DNA of 64,000 nt from JAKQIM01 sp964633225 (GCA_964633225.1 CAZWFQ010000015.1:1-64000); one strand, 5' to 3'. Shown: positions 50,858-59,676, counted from the first letter of the stretch. Program-made: numbers and translations. The notes: generated by a model from the sequence alone, not told the origin.

Positions 50858-51259
50858 TTAGACGCGGCGTTTCTTGGGCGGCCGGCATCCATTGTGTGGA
50901 ACTGGAGTGATATCGGTGATGGATGTCACGCGCATCCCCGAGGCCTGGACGGCCCGGATGGCATTCTCGCGGCCAGGGCCGGGACCTTTGACAAAGATCT
51001 CGACTTCCTGGAGTCCCATGCCTTGAGCATTCTTCAGAGCTGCTTCGGCAGCCACGCGGGCTGCGAATGGGGTGCTCTTGCGAGAACCCTTGAAGCCTGA
51101 AGCGCCCGCGCTGGCACTGGTGACCGCGTTGCCTTGGGTATCGGTGACCGTGACGATGGTATTGTTGAACGTCGCAAAGATGTGAACCTGCCCAGAAGAC
51201 AGGACGCGCTTGATTTTCTTCGCGCTCTTGCGGCGTCCAGAGGTTGCAGTTTGAGCCAT
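50858..51259 (-). CDS. rpsK: 30S ribosomal protein S11
   Basis: The 133-residue protein has the conserved FNNTIVTVTDTQGNAV and the GPGPGRENAIRA segment, ending PHNGCRPPKKRRV. It sits between S13 and S4 in the alpha operon. It is part of the 30S platform near the decoding site. Confidence 0.97.
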   Translation of the reverse strand: MAQTATSGRRKSAKKIKRVLSSGQVHIFATFNNTIVTVTDTQGNAVTSASAGASGFKGSRKSTPFAARVAAEAALKNAQGMGLQEVEIFVKGPGPGRENAIRAVQASGMRVTSITDITPVPHNGCRPPKKRRV

Positions 51260-51282
51260 ATAACTTTACCTCGTTCGCTAAA

Positions 51283-51672
51283 TTATTTCTTGGTTGCGCC
51301 ACGACGACGACCGCGACCGGCGACCGTTTTCTTGGGGCCTTTGCGGGTGCGTGAATTGGTGCGGGTGCGCTGACCGCGCGCCGGCAGGTTACGCCGGTGA
51401 CGCAGGCCGCGATAGCAGCCAATTTCGATCAGACGCTTGATGTTGAGCTGCACCTGACGGCGCAGGTCGCCCTCGACTTTGAAGTGCTGCCCAATATAAT
51501 CGCGCAGCAGGGCGACTTCCGCATCGGTCAGGTCTTTGACCCGTGTATCGGGATTGACGCCCGTGGACGCGAGGACTTCGTGCGCCCGCGTGGGCCCAAT
51601 ACCGAAGATGGAGGTTAGACCGATTTCGATACGCTTGTTACGTGGTAGATCAACGCCTTCAATACGTGCCAT
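51283..51672 (-). CDS. rpsM: 30S ribosomal protein S13
   Basis: The 129-residue protein has ARIEGVDLPRNKRIEIGLTS, the RGLRHRRNLPARGQRT segment and a Lys/Arg-rich tail that reaches tRNA. It follows rpmJ by 8 bases. Confidence 0.97.
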   Translation of the reverse strand: MARIEGVDLPRNKRIEIGLTSIFGIGPTRAHEVLASTGVNPDTRVKDLTDAEVALLRDYIGQHFKVEGDLRRQVQLNIKRLIEIGCYRGLRHRRNLPARGQRTRTNSRTRKGPKKTVAGRGRRRGATKK

Positions 51673-51680
51673 AATTTTGA

Positions 51681-51794
51681 CTATCCCTGTCGCTGTTTGT
51701 GTTTCGGATTTTCACAGATGATGTACAGGCGGCCCTTGCGCTTAACGATCTTACACTTGGCACAGCGCTGTTTAATGGACGATGAGACTTTCAT
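51681..51794 (-). CDS. rpmJ: 50S ribosomal protein L36
   Basis: This 37-residue gene starts MKVSSSIKQRCAKCKIVKRK and has the zinc ligands C11, C14, C27 and H32, so it is the zinc-binding form. AAGGAG precedes the ATG at good spacing. It is first after the internal promoter; infA, normally just upstream, is missing. Confidence 0.97.
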   Translation of the reverse strand: MKVSSSIKQRCAKCKIVKRKGRLYIICENPKHKQRQG

Positions 51795-51849
51795 TACGCC
51801 TTACTCCTTGTTTGCTTTTGCCTTTTGATTTCATAAGACCAAAGCGTTG

Positions 51850-51877
51850 ATTATACTACACTTGCCGTTCTTGTCCA
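51850..51877 (-). promoter_or_regulatory. Internal promoter for the alpha part of the ribosomal cluster
   Basis: On the minus strand TGGACA, a 16-base spacer and TATAAT form a strong promoter between map and rpmJ. It would drive rpmJ-rpsM-rpsK-rpsD-rpoA-rplQ and downstream genes independently of the S10 promoter. Confidence 0.8.
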
Positions 51878-51885
51878 GTACTTTT

Positions 51886-52656
51886 TTAGAGAGCGGTTAG
51901 GATGAACGGCTCATCTTCGGTGATCGCTACGCTGTGCTCCCAATGAGCGCACAGCGAGCCATCGGCAGATGCCACCCCCCATTGGTCGGGCAGCACGCGT
52001 GTGCGGTGGGTGCCCACCAACACCATTGGTTCCAGGGCGATGGTCATGCCGGGGCGCAAAACCTGCCCACGCCCAGCTACGCCATAATTCGGCAGCTGCG
52101 GCCCTTCGTGCATTTCACGCCCTACGCCATGCCCAGTGTACTCGCGGGTCACATGATAGCCGTGACCTTCGACCAGTTTCTGGATGGCAGCAGAGACGTC
52201 ACCGATGCGGTTCCCAGCGCGCATATGGCGAATTCCCTCGTAGAGTGCCTGCTCTGTTACGTCGATCAGCCGCAGGGCTTCGGGGGCCACTTCACCAACA
52301 CCCACGGTGATGGCTGCGTCGCCCACAAATCCCTCAAAAGTAGAGCCGCAATCGATCGAGATGATATCGCCGCTTTTCAGCTTGCGCTTGCTGGGTATGC
52401 CATGTACCAGCTCCTCGTTCAGGCTGGCGCAGATGGTGGCTGGGAAGGGGTAGGGGCCAGGATATCCCTTGAAGGTGGGGGTGGCGCCGTGCTTGCGGAT
52501 CACTTCTTCGGCGGCTGCATCCAGTTCGGCGGTAGTGACGCCGGGGCGGATGAGCGACCGCACCGCTGCCAGCGCCCTGGCGTTGATGCGCCCTGCCTCA
52601 CGCATGATGGCTAGCTCTTGCGAGCTTTTGATCACGATGTTACGTTCCCAACTCAT
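51886..52656 (-). CDS. map: Methionine aminopeptidase, type I
   Basis: The 256-residue enzyme has the pita-bread metal site: D102, D113, H176, E209 and E240, with H85 in VHGIPS. It removes N-terminal Met from nascent proteins. The gene is in its usual place after adk, 6 bases downstream. No N-terminal zinc-finger extension is present. Confidence 0.96.
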   Translation of the reverse strand: MSWERNIVIKSSQELAIMREAGRINARALAAVRSLIRPGVTTAELDAAAEEVIRKHGATPTFKGYPGPYPFPATICASLNEELVHGIPSKRKLKSGDIISIDCGSTFEGFVGDAAITVGVGEVAPEALRLIDVTEQALYEGIRHMRAGNRIGDVSAAIQKLVEGHGYHVTREYTGHGVGREMHEGPQLPNYGVAGRGQVLRPGMTIALEPMVLVGTHRTRVLPDQWGVASADGSLCAHWEHSVAITEDEPFILTAL

Positions 52657-52662
52657 GCTGCG

Positions 52663-53319
52663 TTATGCCTTTTCTGCCAGAGCTGCCAGCAGCTCGGTGC
52701 TTACTGTTTCGATGGCCTTTGAGCCATCAATTTCGAGCAACAGACCACGCTGACGGTAGTACTCAATCAGCGGTTCTGTCTGTTCCAGATAGACGCGGAT
52801 CCGCCGGGTGACGGTTTCCGCTTTGTCATCGTCGCGCTGGTACAATTCAGAGCCATCTAAATCACAGATGCCCGGTTGGCGCGGCGGGTTATGCTTTTCG
52901 TGAAAGATGTGACCCGCCTGGCGGCAGGTCCAGCGCCCGGTGAGACGCTCAATGAGCAGAGTCTCGGGGACGCTGATGTAAGGCACCGCTTTTACGCTGC
53001 CATTGAACTCAACCAGCATGGCTGCCAGGGCTTCAGCCTGCGCAGGGGTGCGCGGGAAGCCGTCTAGCAGCGCTCCGCCTTTGCAATCGGGGCGGGCCAG
53101 GCGTTCGCGGATCATGGCGATAGTCACATCATCGGGCACCAGGTTCCCCTTGCCCATGTAACTTTGTGCCAGCTTACCTAGCTCGGTCTCATTCTTCAGG
53201 TTCTCACGAAAGATATCGCCCGACGAGATATGCGGAAGGGCATATTTTTCGGAGATGATCTGCGCCTGGGTGCCTTTGCCGGCCCCGGGCGGGCCTAAAA
53301 GAACGATATAGGTAGCCAT
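52663..53319 (-). CDS. adk: Adenylate kinase
   Basis: The 218-residue long-form enzyme has the P-loop GPPGAGKGT (9-17), the NMP-binding region and a full LID domain (about 127-165). The LID zinc knuckle is incomplete: C132, A135, C152, D155, where family members have C-x2-C...C-x2-C/D. The enzyme balances ATP, ADP and AMP. It is in the standard secY-adk-map position, with AAGGAG before the ATG. Confidence 0.96.
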   Translation of the reverse strand: MATYIVLLGPPGAGKGTQAQIISEKYALPHISSGDIFRENLKNETELGKLAQSYMGKGNLVPDDVTIAMIRERLARPDCKGGALLDGFPRTPAQAEALAAMLVEFNGSVKAVPYISVPETLLIERLTGRWTCRQAGHIFHEKHNPPRQPGICDLDGSELYQRDDDKAETVTRRIRVYLEQTEPLIEYYRQRGLLLEIDGSKAIETVSTELLAALAEKA

Positions 53320-53330
53320 GCAAAGCTCCT

Positions 53331-54674
53331 TTAACGCACCAACAAGGTGTCGTCGTAGCCGTGCAGCTTCAACTCAGCATCAATGCTGAAGAAGGTATCC
53401 CGCACCACACCGACAACAATCAGCAGACCAGATGAAGAGGTGAGCAGTAAGCCGGTGTTTTGGCCAAAGGGTATAAGCAGACCGATCAGCCAGGGTAAGA
53501 CTGCCACCAGACCCAAGAAGATAGCTCCGGGCAGGGTGATGCGGCGCAAGACGCGGGTCAGGTAGCGCTGGGTTGGAGCGCCACGGCTGACACCGGCGAT
53601 CTGAGCGCCAGTCTTCTTCAAGTTTTCGCCGTAGTTCTGCTGTGCGAAAATCACATCCGTGTAGAAGAAGGCGAAGAGCACGACGCCGAAGAAGTACATG
53701 ACCCAGTAGGTATTGCCGCTGCCACCAAAGGTGTTGGTGAACCAGGTGGCCACATTGGCCACGGTCTCATTGGCAGAGCCAGTGAAGAAGCTGGCAATGA
53801 TGGATGGGAAGGTCAGCAGAGACTGGGCGAAGATGATCGGGATCATGCCAGCCATGTTGACCATCAGGGGCAGGGTGCCCTTGACGGGCATGGACATGCG
53901 AGCGCCCATCCGGCGGCCCGGGTACATCACCGGTACGTTGCGGCGGCCTTGCTGTACGAAGACGATGGCAATAATGGTCAGCAGGGTGATGATGGCCATC
54001 AAGATCAGGCCTACCCAGCGATGCTGCTCATCTTGCCAGATGGCCACGACCGAAGACGGCATACGGGCCACGATACCAGCGAAGATGATCAGCGAGAGGC
54101 CCTGGTTGCGCAGGCCGAATTCAGAGATCAACTCGCCCAGCCAGATAGCAAACATGGTGCCAGCCGTCATGCTCAGCACGATCGTCAGAGATGGTAGGAA
54201 GTGCGCCCAGCCAAATTCAGCGATCACCGATGGCAAACCGATGTTGTTGGCCGTGGCATTGAAGATATTTACCTGGCCGATAGCCTGCAGAGCAGACATC
54301 GGCACGGCCAGGTAATAAGTCCATTTTTCCATCCACTTCTGGCCTTCGCGCGGATCTTCTTCCATCCGTTTTTGCAAGGCTGGGATGATGGGGACGAGCA
54401 GCTGGAGGATAATTTGGGCGGTAATGTAAGGGTACACACCCATTGCCAACAGCGAGAACTTGGAAACCGTACCGCCAGACAGCAGGTCTAACAGATTGAT
54501 CAAAGATCCGGCTGCACCGCCCGAGCTCATGATGGCTGCGATAACGGTCTTATCGGCACCGGGAACGGGGACGTGAGCGGCCAGGCGGAAGATCGCCAGC
54601 AGCAGCAAGGTGATCAACAGCTTGCGCCGGATATCTTGGGCTGTCCAGAGGTAACGCCAGGCAGAGCGCTTCAT
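53331..54674 (-). CDS. secY: Preprotein translocase subunit SecY
   Basis: The 447-residue protein has ten membrane helices with SecY landmarks such as KLLITLLLLAIFRLAAHVPVPG, GVYPYITAQIILQLL and the cytoplasmic loop GRRMGARMSMPVKG. It forms the protein-conducting channel with SecE and SecG. It follows rplO after 16 bases, as in the canonical spc operon. Confidence 0.97.
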   Translation of the reverse strand: MKRSAWRYLWTAQDIRRKLLITLLLLAIFRLAAHVPVPGADKTVIAAIMSSGGAAGSLINLLDLLSGGTVSKFSLLAMGVYPYITAQIILQLLVPIIPALQKRMEEDPREGQKWMEKWTYYLAVPMSALQAIGQVNIFNATANNIGLPSVIAEFGWAHFLPSLTIVLSMTAGTMFAIWLGELISEFGLRNQGLSLIIFAGIVARMPSSVVAIWQDEQHRWVGLILMAIITLLTIIAIVFVQQGRRNVPVMYPGRRMGARMSMPVKGTLPLMVNMAGMIPIIFAQSLLTFPSIIASFFTGSANETVANVATWFTNTFGGSGNTYWVMYFFGVVLFAFFYTDVIFAQQNYGENLKKTGAQIAGVSRGAPTQRYLTRVLRRITLPGAIFLGLVAVLPWLIGLLIPFGQNTGLLLTSSSGLLIVVGVVRDTFFSIDAELKLHGYDDTLLVR

Positions 54675-54690
54675 GAGTTTTGGCTCCTTG

Positions 54691-55143
54691 TTATTTGATC
54701 AGCTCGACACTGCCGCCGGCTGCTTCGACCTTGGCCTGGGCACCCTTGCTGATGCGGTGTACATGCAGCTTTAAAGCTGCTTGCAGGCTGCCGCGGCCCA
54801 AGATGGCAATTGGGTTGCGTGGGTCGCGCAGCAGGCGGGCTTCAGCCAGGGTTTCGGGGGTAACCTCACTGCCGGCTGCGAAGTCAGACAGTTGGTCCAG
54901 GTTGATTTCGTTGTACTCAACCCGATTCAGCGGGCTGAAGCCTTCACCACGCTTGAAGGGCAGGCGGCGGTAGAAGGGGAGGTTGCCGCCCTGGTTGTAC
55001 AGGCGGACATTCTTGCCGGCGCGTGCGCCCTGGCCTTTGGTACCACGTCCGCTGGTTTTACCCCGGCGGGCGCCGTGACCACGGCCAACGCGAATGCGCT
55101 CTTGCTTGGAACCTTCTTGAGGTTGAAGATCATGTAGTTTCAT
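54691..55143 (-). CDS. rplO: 50S ribosomal protein L15
   Basis: The 150-residue protein has the L15 N-terminal LHDLQPQEGSKQERIRVGRG, the GRGTKGQGARAG loop and a C-terminal SVELIK. It follows rpmD after 3 bases. Confidence 0.97.
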   Translation of the reverse strand: MKLHDLQPQEGSKQERIRVGRGHGARRGKTSGRGTKGQGARAGKNVRLYNQGGNLPFYRRLPFKRGEGFSPLNRVEYNEINLDQLSDFAAGSEVTPETLAEARLLRDPRNPIAILGRGSLQAALKLHVHRISKGAQAKVEAAGGSVELIK

Positions 55144-55146
55144 GGT

Positions 55147-55347
55147 TCATTCCTCTACTTCGACCAGATGGCTGACCATGTAGAGCATGCCGCGCAGGGT
55201 CGGAGTATCCAAATGCTCAACCGTTTGGTGCAGGCGGCGCAGGCCCAGGGCCCGCACCGTGCGCTTGTGTCGCTCAGAGTAGCCAATGGCGCTGCGCACC
55301 AGGGTGATGCGGATGGTTTTTTCTTTGGGTTCGGTTTTACTGGTCAT
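55147..55347 (-). CDS. rpmD: 50S ribosomal protein L30
   Basis: The 66-residue protein has the L30 core IRITLVRSAIGYSERHKRTV and LGLRRLHQTVEH. Its start overlaps the rpsE end by 11 bases, with GGAGG inside rpsE, so translation is coupled. Confidence 0.96.
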   Translation of the reverse strand: MTSKTEPKEKTIRITLVRSAIGYSERHKRTVRALGLRRLHQTVEHLDTPTLRGMLYMVSHLVEVEE

Positions 55348-55873
55348 GCTTCCTCCGTTCCCAGAAGGGGACTACGTCTTTGGTCTCTTTACCGCGGCGG
55401 GCAGCTTCTTCCTTGGGGGATTTGAGCTGATCCAGCGCTTCAACGGTGGCATAGACCACGTTGAGCATATTGTTGCTGCCCAAAGACTTGGTCAGGATAT
55501 CAGATATACCGGTTGCTTCGAGCACGGCGCGCACGCCACCGCCCGCAATCACACCTGTCCCAGCGGAAGCCGGCTTAAGCAGCACTTCAGCGCCGCCTAC
55601 CTTAGCAATCACCTCATGGGGGATGGTGGTGCCGTTGAGGCACACTTTGTGCATATTGCGGCGGGCATGCTCGGATGCTTTCCGCATGGCATCAGGGACG
55701 GTGTTGGCTTTGCCAACGCCAATGCCCACGGTGCCACGGTTGTCGCCAACGACAACGGTCACACGGAAAGAAAACCGGCGGCCGCCCTTGACGACTTTTG
55801 CAACTCTACCAATCTCAATGACGCGTTCATCGAACTCAGGTTGTTCGAATTCAGCAATCGCATAGTCACTCAT
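55337..55873 (-). CDS. rpsE: 30S ribosomal protein S5
   Basis: The 178-residue protein has the S5 double-stranded-RNA-binding-like region VAKVVKGGRRFSFRVTVVVG and the C-terminal GTGVIAGGGVRAVLEATGI. It contributes to decoding accuracy. It overlaps rpmD. Confidence 0.97.
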   Translation of the reverse strand: MSDYAIAEFEQPEFDERVIEIGRVAKVVKGGRRFSFRVTVVVGDNRGTVGIGVGKANTVPDAMRKASEHARRNMHKVCLNGTTIPHEVIAKVGGAEVLLKPASAGTGVIAGGGVRAVLEATGISDILTKSLGSNNMLNVVYATVEALDQLKSPKEEAARRGKETKDVVPFWERRKHDQ

Positions 55874-55914
55874 GCTTTGTCTCCATTTTGCGAACGACAG
55901 ACTGTGCCGGTCGG

Positions 55915-56286
55915 TTAGAACTTGAGGCCGCCCTCGCGGGCGCCATCGGCCAGCGCTTTGACGCGCCCGATGTACTTAAAGCCACCACGGTCAAAGGTAA
56001 CCTTTTCGATGCCCTTGGCTTTGGCGCGCTCGGCTACTGTTTTGCCAACCAGTTTGGCCTGCTCAACTCGCTTTAAACCCTTGATCTTTGCTTTCAGCTC
56101 GCCATCGATGGTGGAGGCAGATACCAGGGTGGTGCCAGTCTCGTCATCAATGACCTGGGCATAGATCTCGGTCAGGCTGCGGAATACGTTCAGGCGCGGG
56201 CATGTAGAAGTGCCTTGCACCTTCTGGCGCACACGGACATGACGCCGAATGCGAGCTACAGAACGGGATTGTGATTCATTCGCCAT
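55915..56286 (-). CDS. rplR: 50S ribosomal protein L18
   Basis: The 123-residue protein has RRHVRVRQKVQGT, RLNVFRSLTEIYAQVIDD and the terminal GRVKALADGAREGGLKF, all typical of the 5S-rRNA-binding L18. It follows rplF after 4 bases. Confidence 0.97.
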   Translation of the reverse strand: MANESQSRSVARIRRHVRVRQKVQGTSTCPRLNVFRSLTEIYAQVIDDETGTTLVSASTIDGELKAKIKGLKRVEQAKLVGKTVAERAKAKGIEKVTFDRGGFKYIGRVKALADGAREGGLKF

Positions 56287-56290
56287 AGGT

Positions 56291-56833
56291 TTAACCCTTA
56301 CCCGACTTACCAGCCTTGCGGCGGATCTTTTCTTCGAGGTACTTGATGCCCTTGCCCAGATAAGGTTCAGGCGGGCGAATCTCGCGGATGTTGGCTGCGA
56401 TCTGGCCGACTTTTTGCTTGTCGGGGCCCATTACCTTGACCTGACGGGTCTTTGCATCTACATCAAAGCTAATGCCGTCTGGCGGCTCAAACACCACAGG
56501 GTGCGAGTAGCCAACGTTGAGGACCAGGTTCTTGCCGTTCACTTCGGCGCGGTAACCCACGCCGTTGATCTCAAGAACGGTTTGGAACCCGGTGCTGACG
56601 CCCACGACCATGTTGTGTAACACGGCGCGGGTGGTTCCGTGCAGCGAGCGGTGTTTCTGCTCATCAGAAGGGCGCTGGATGGTGAGTTCACCCTTATCGA
56701 GGGTGATGCCCATCGCCGCTGGGAAGGTGTACTCCAGCGTGCCTTTGGGCCCTTTTACGCGCACAAAGGAACCTTTGATTTCAACCTGCACATCGGCAGG
56801 CACAGGAATTGGTAGACGACCAATACGTGACAT
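56291..56833 (-). CDS. rplF: 50S ribosomal protein L6
   Basis: The 180-residue protein begins MSRIGRLPIPVPADVQV, preceded by GGAGAGG. It has the two L6 repeats and the motif GPDKQKVGQIAANIREIRPPEPY. A longer in-frame reading upstream runs into rpsH and is not supported. Confidence 0.97.
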   Translation of the reverse strand: MSRIGRLPIPVPADVQVEIKGSFVRVKGPKGTLEYTFPAAMGITLDKGELTIQRPSDEQKHRSLHGTTRAVLHNMVVGVSTGFQTVLEINGVGYRAEVNGKNLVLNVGYSHPVVFEPPDGISFDVDAKTRQVKVMGPDKQKVGQIAANIREIRPPEPYLGKGIKYLEEKIRRKAGKSGKG

Positions 56834-56847
56834 GACTATTCCTCTCC

Positions 56848-57264
56848 TTACCAGACCTTGCAGAGGAGTTCGCCACCCACGCCCAACTGGCGGGCGCGCT
56901 GGCCGGTCATAACGCCTTTGGGGGTCGAGACAATGGAGATACCCATGCCCGAAAGAACCCAAGGGATTTCCTGTTTGCCCGTGTATACCCGGTTGCCGGG
57001 GCGGCTAATGCGCTCCAGACCGGTGATAACGGGTTTGCGCTCGCGACGTTCGCCAATGTATTTCAGGCGAAGACGCAGAATTTTTTGCGCTGGCTGTTTG
57101 CTATCATCGACGATTTCAATGCCGCTTACGTAGCCTTCTTCTTTTAAGATCTGAGCAATGGCTGCTTTGATCTTCGAATTGGGCATAGCCACTGTGCTGT
57201 GACCAGCAAGCACGGCATTGCGAATCCGGGTCAGCATATCAGCGATAGGATCAGTTAAAGACAT
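56848..57264 (-). CDS. rpsH: 30S ribosomal protein S8
   Basis: The 138-residue protein begins MSLTDPIADMLTRIRNA and ends GVGGELLCKVW, both typical of S8. The ATG at 57264 has GGAGG 8 bases upstream; a TTG two codons earlier is too close to that site. In other bacteria S8 represses the spc operon. Confidence 0.97.
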   Translation of the reverse strand: MSLTDPIADMLTRIRNAVLAGHSTVAMPNSKIKAAIAQILKEEGYVSGIEIVDDSKQPAQKILRLRLKYIGERRERKPVITGLERISRPGNRVYTGKQEIPWVLSGMGISIVSTPKGVMTGQRARQLGVGGELLCKVW

Positions 57265-57283
57265 TCTCAATACCTCCGCCCGT

Positions 57284-57466
57284 TTACCAGGATGACTTAA
57301 CCACGCCGGGAATCTGACCCGCGAGGGCTAGCTCGCGGAAGCAAATGCGGCATAGGCCGAAGCGGCGCATATAGCCGCGTGGACGACCACACTTCTTGCA
57401 GCGATTGCGTACCCGGCAAGGGTACTTGCGGCGCATTTCACGATACTCCATGCACGTTTTAGCCAT
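57284..57466 (-). CDS. rpsN: 30S ribosomal protein S14, zinc-binding (type Z)
   Basis: The 60-residue short form has the zinc site CKKCGRPRGYMRRFGLCRIC. It starts at an ATG whose first base is the last base of the rplE stop (TAATG). It assembles into the 30S head. Confidence 0.96.
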   Translation of the reverse strand: MAKTCMEYREMRRKYPCRVRNRCKKCGRPRGYMRRFGLCRICFRELALAGQIPGVVKSSW

Positions 57467-58017
57467 TACACTCCATCCTTTCGAAACGGCATACCAAGCA
57501 TTTGTAGCATTTGGCGAGCCTGGTCGTCGTTGCGGGCCGTGGTGACGATCGAGACTTCCAAGCCGCGTAACTTATCAATCTTGTCATATTCGATTTCGGG
57601 GAACACGAGCTGCTCGCGCAGGCCTAAGGTGTAGTTCCCACGACCATCAAACGAGTCGGGTGAAATGCCCCGGAAATCACGTACACGTGGTAAGGCTACG
57701 TTCATCAGGCGATCTAAGAAGGCCCACATGCGCTCGCCGCGCAGGGTGACCTTTACGCCGATGTCACGGCCTTCGCGCAGTTTGAAGTTGGCAATGCTCT
57801 TGCGTGCCTTGGTGATGATGGGCTTTTGGCCCGTGATCTTCACCATATCTTCTACTGCTGCTTCAAGAGCCTTGGCATTATCCAGGGCTTCGCCGACGCC
57901 AATGTTAACCACCACTTTGGTGATGCGTGGGATTTGCATGACGTTGTCGAGACCAAGCGACTTTTTCAGCGCTGGCGCGACTTCGTTGGTGTAGAACTCT
58001 TTCATTTTCAATGTCAT
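57466..58017 (-). CDS. rplE: 50S ribosomal protein L5
   Basis: The 183-residue protein has the L5 core VMQIPRITKVVVNIGVGEA, KARKSIANFKLREG and FDGRGNYTLGLREQLVFPEI. It binds 5S rRNA. GGAG lies 7 bases before the ATG. Confidence 0.97.
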   Translation of the reverse strand: MTLKMKEFYTNEVAPALKKSLGLDNVMQIPRITKVVVNIGVGEALDNAKALEAAVEDMVKITGQKPIITKARKSIANFKLREGRDIGVKVTLRGERMWAFLDRLMNVALPRVRDFRGISPDSFDGRGNYTLGLREQLVFPEIEYDKIDKLRGLEVSIVTTARNDDQARQMLQMLGMPFRKDGV

Positions 58018-58039
58018 ATTCTTACTCCAGACCAGCTTT

Positions 58040-58369
58040 CTAGTCGATCACTGCATTGCATTGCTTGCAGATTCGCTGGCTCTCTCCGTCTTCACGCCGG
58101 ATGCCAACACGGGTGGGCTTGCTGCACTTGGGGCAAACCAGCATCACGTTGGCAAGCGAAAGCGGAGCTTCGAATTCGATCTTACCGGGCTTCATATTGC
58201 GGCCTTTTTGCTGTGTTTCGCGCTGATGCTTGATGCGAATGTTGATGCGCGCAATCACAATCCGGCCTTCGTCCGGTAAAACCTTGATCACTTCGCCGCG
58301 CTTCCCCTTATCTTCCTCACGGCCGTTGATCACTTCAACAGTATCACCTTTGCGGATCTTAACTCTCAC
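58040..58369 (-). CDS. rplX: 50S ribosomal protein L24
   Basis: The 109-residue protein has the KOW motif KIRKGDTVEVINGREEDKGK and a C-terminal CPKC...CKQC pair that could bind zinc, as in many L24 proteins. It starts at GTG with AGGAG 8 bases upstream. Confidence 0.96.
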   Translation of the reverse strand: MRVKIRKGDTVEVINGREEDKGKRGEVIKVLPDEGRIVIARINIRIKHQRETQQKGRNMKPGKIEFEAPLSLANVMLVCPKCSKPTRVGIRREDGESQRICKQCNAVID

Positions 58370-58393
58370 GGTTCTCGCTCCTGTCTCACTGGC

Positions 58394-58765
58394 CTAGAGT
58401 ACTTCTGGTGCCAGGGAAACGATTTTCATAAAGCCTTTTTCACGCAGCTCGCGAGCCACCGGTCCGAAGATGCGAGTACCTTTGGGGTTTTGGCCATCAG
58501 TATCCAAAATGACGGCTGCGTTGTCATCGAAGCGGATGTAAGAGCCATCATCGCGGCGCCATTCTTTGGAACAACGCACTACAACGGCTTTGACCACATC
58601 ACTCTTCTTAACGCTGCCCTGTGGGGTAGCTTCTTTGACGGCGCCGACGACAATGTCGCCAACCCGCCCGTAGCGGCGCCGGGACCCACCCATGACGTGG
58701 ATCACCAGCAGCGAGCGTGCGCCGGTGTTATCGGCGACTTTCATGATGGTTTCTTGCTGAATCAT
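58394..58765 (-). CDS. rplN: 50S ribosomal protein L14
   Basis: The 123-residue protein begins MIQQETIMKVADNTGARSLL and has the conserved GTRIFGPVARELREKGFMKI ending. It begins 2 bases after the rpsQ stop codon. Confidence 0.97.
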   Translation of the reverse strand: MIQQETIMKVADNTGARSLLVIHVMGGSRRRYGRVGDIVVGAVKEATPQGSVKKSDVVKAVVVRCSKEWRRDDGSYIRFDDNAAVILDTDGQNPKGTRIFGPVARELREKGFMKIVSLAPEVL

Positions 58766-58767
58766 GG

Positions 58768-59040
58768 TTAGGCCTCCGGAAGGGTGTCGGCGGCGCCTTC
58801 GACCCGACGAACGATCTGCTCGACAACCCAGTGCTTGCGGCGGGAGAGGGGGCGGCTTTCAACAATGCACACCTCATCGCCAACCTGGCAGCCCAATTCA
58901 TCATGGGCCATCAGGCGTTTGCGGCTGGAGACGACTTTCTTGTACAAGGGGTGGCGGTAAGTCCGAGAGACTACCACGACCACAGTTTTTTGCATGGCAT
59001 TACTGGTCACGTGACCAGTTAACCGTCGGCGATTATTCAT
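58768..59040 (-). CDS. rpsQ: 30S ribosomal protein S17
   Basis: The 90-residue protein has the S17 start RRRLTGHVTSNAMQKTVVV and the HDELGCQVGDEVCIVESRPL segment. It overlaps rpmC by 8 bases. Confidence 0.97.
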   Translation of the reverse strand: MNNRRRLTGHVTSNAMQKTVVVVVSRTYRHPLYKKVVSSRKRLMAHDELGCQVGDEVCIVESRPLSRRKHWVVEQIVRRVEGAADTLPEA

Positions 59041-59248
59041 TGCTCACCTGGCTTTCGGAATTACGTTTTTGCTCACCAATAATGGTAGCAATCTGGGCAA
59101 TGGTACGGCGGGTGTGGCGCAGGCGGGTATGATCCTGCAACTCGCCGGTAGACTGCTGGAAGCGCAGCTTCATCAGTTCTTCTTTGGCATCGTTGAGGCG
59201 AGTCTGCATCTCATCCAGCGAAAGTTTGCGGATATCTGCGATTTTCAT
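59033..59248 (-). CDS. rpmC: 50S ribosomal protein L29
   Basis: The 71-residue two-helix protein has IRKLSLDEMQTRLNDAKEEL and LRFQQSTGELQDHTRLRHTR, standard L29 motifs. It overlaps rplP by 4 bases. Confidence 0.97.
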   Translation of the reverse strand: MKIADIRKLSLDEMQTRLNDAKEELMKLRFQQSTGELQDHTRLRHTRRTIAQIATIIGEQKRNSESQVSNE

Positions 59249-59676
59249 TGCTCTCCTCCAACACGGTCGTAGCGGTCAACAATTTTGGTGCGGATGGGCA
59301 GTTTGTACTGGGCCAGGCGCAGTGCCTCTTTGGCAACATCTTCTGGTAGACCGCCGCCGATCTCAAACATAATTCGCCCCGGCCGGACAACGGCCGCCCA
59401 ATATTCCACCGCGCCTTTGCCTTTACCCATGCGGGTTTCGGCAGGCTTGTGGGTGATGGGTTTATCGGGGAAGACGCGCAGCCATAATTTGCCGCGCCGC
59501 TTCATGGCACGAACGATGGCGCGACGGGCGGCTTCGAGCTGGCGGGCAGAAATCCAGGCCGGTTCGAGCGCCTTGAGGCCGAAATCGCCGAAGTGAACTT
59601 CAGCGCCGCGCTGAGCTTTCCCGCGCATGCGGCCGCGCATCATCTTGCGATACTTAACACGCTTTGGCATTAACAT
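59245..59676 (-). CDS. rplP: 50S ribosomal protein L16
   Basis: The 143-residue protein begins MLMPKRVKYRKMMRGRMRG, the usual L16 start. The ATG at 59676 has GAGG about 9 bases upstream. The conserved GKGKGAVEYWAAVVRPGRIMFE is present. It sits near the A-site tRNA. Confidence 0.97.
   Translation of the reverse strand: MLMPKRVKYRKMMRGRMRGKAQRGAEVHFGDFGLKALEPAWISARQLEAARRAIVRAMKRRGKLWLRVFPDKPITHKPAETRMGKGKGAVEYWAAVVRPGRIMFEIGGGLPEDVAKEALRLAQYKLPIRTKIVDRYDRVGGEQ

Noticed and set aside
56834..56962. Extended L6 start
   Set aside because: It overlaps rpsH, and MSRIGRLPIP with GGAGAGG upstream is the standard L6 start.
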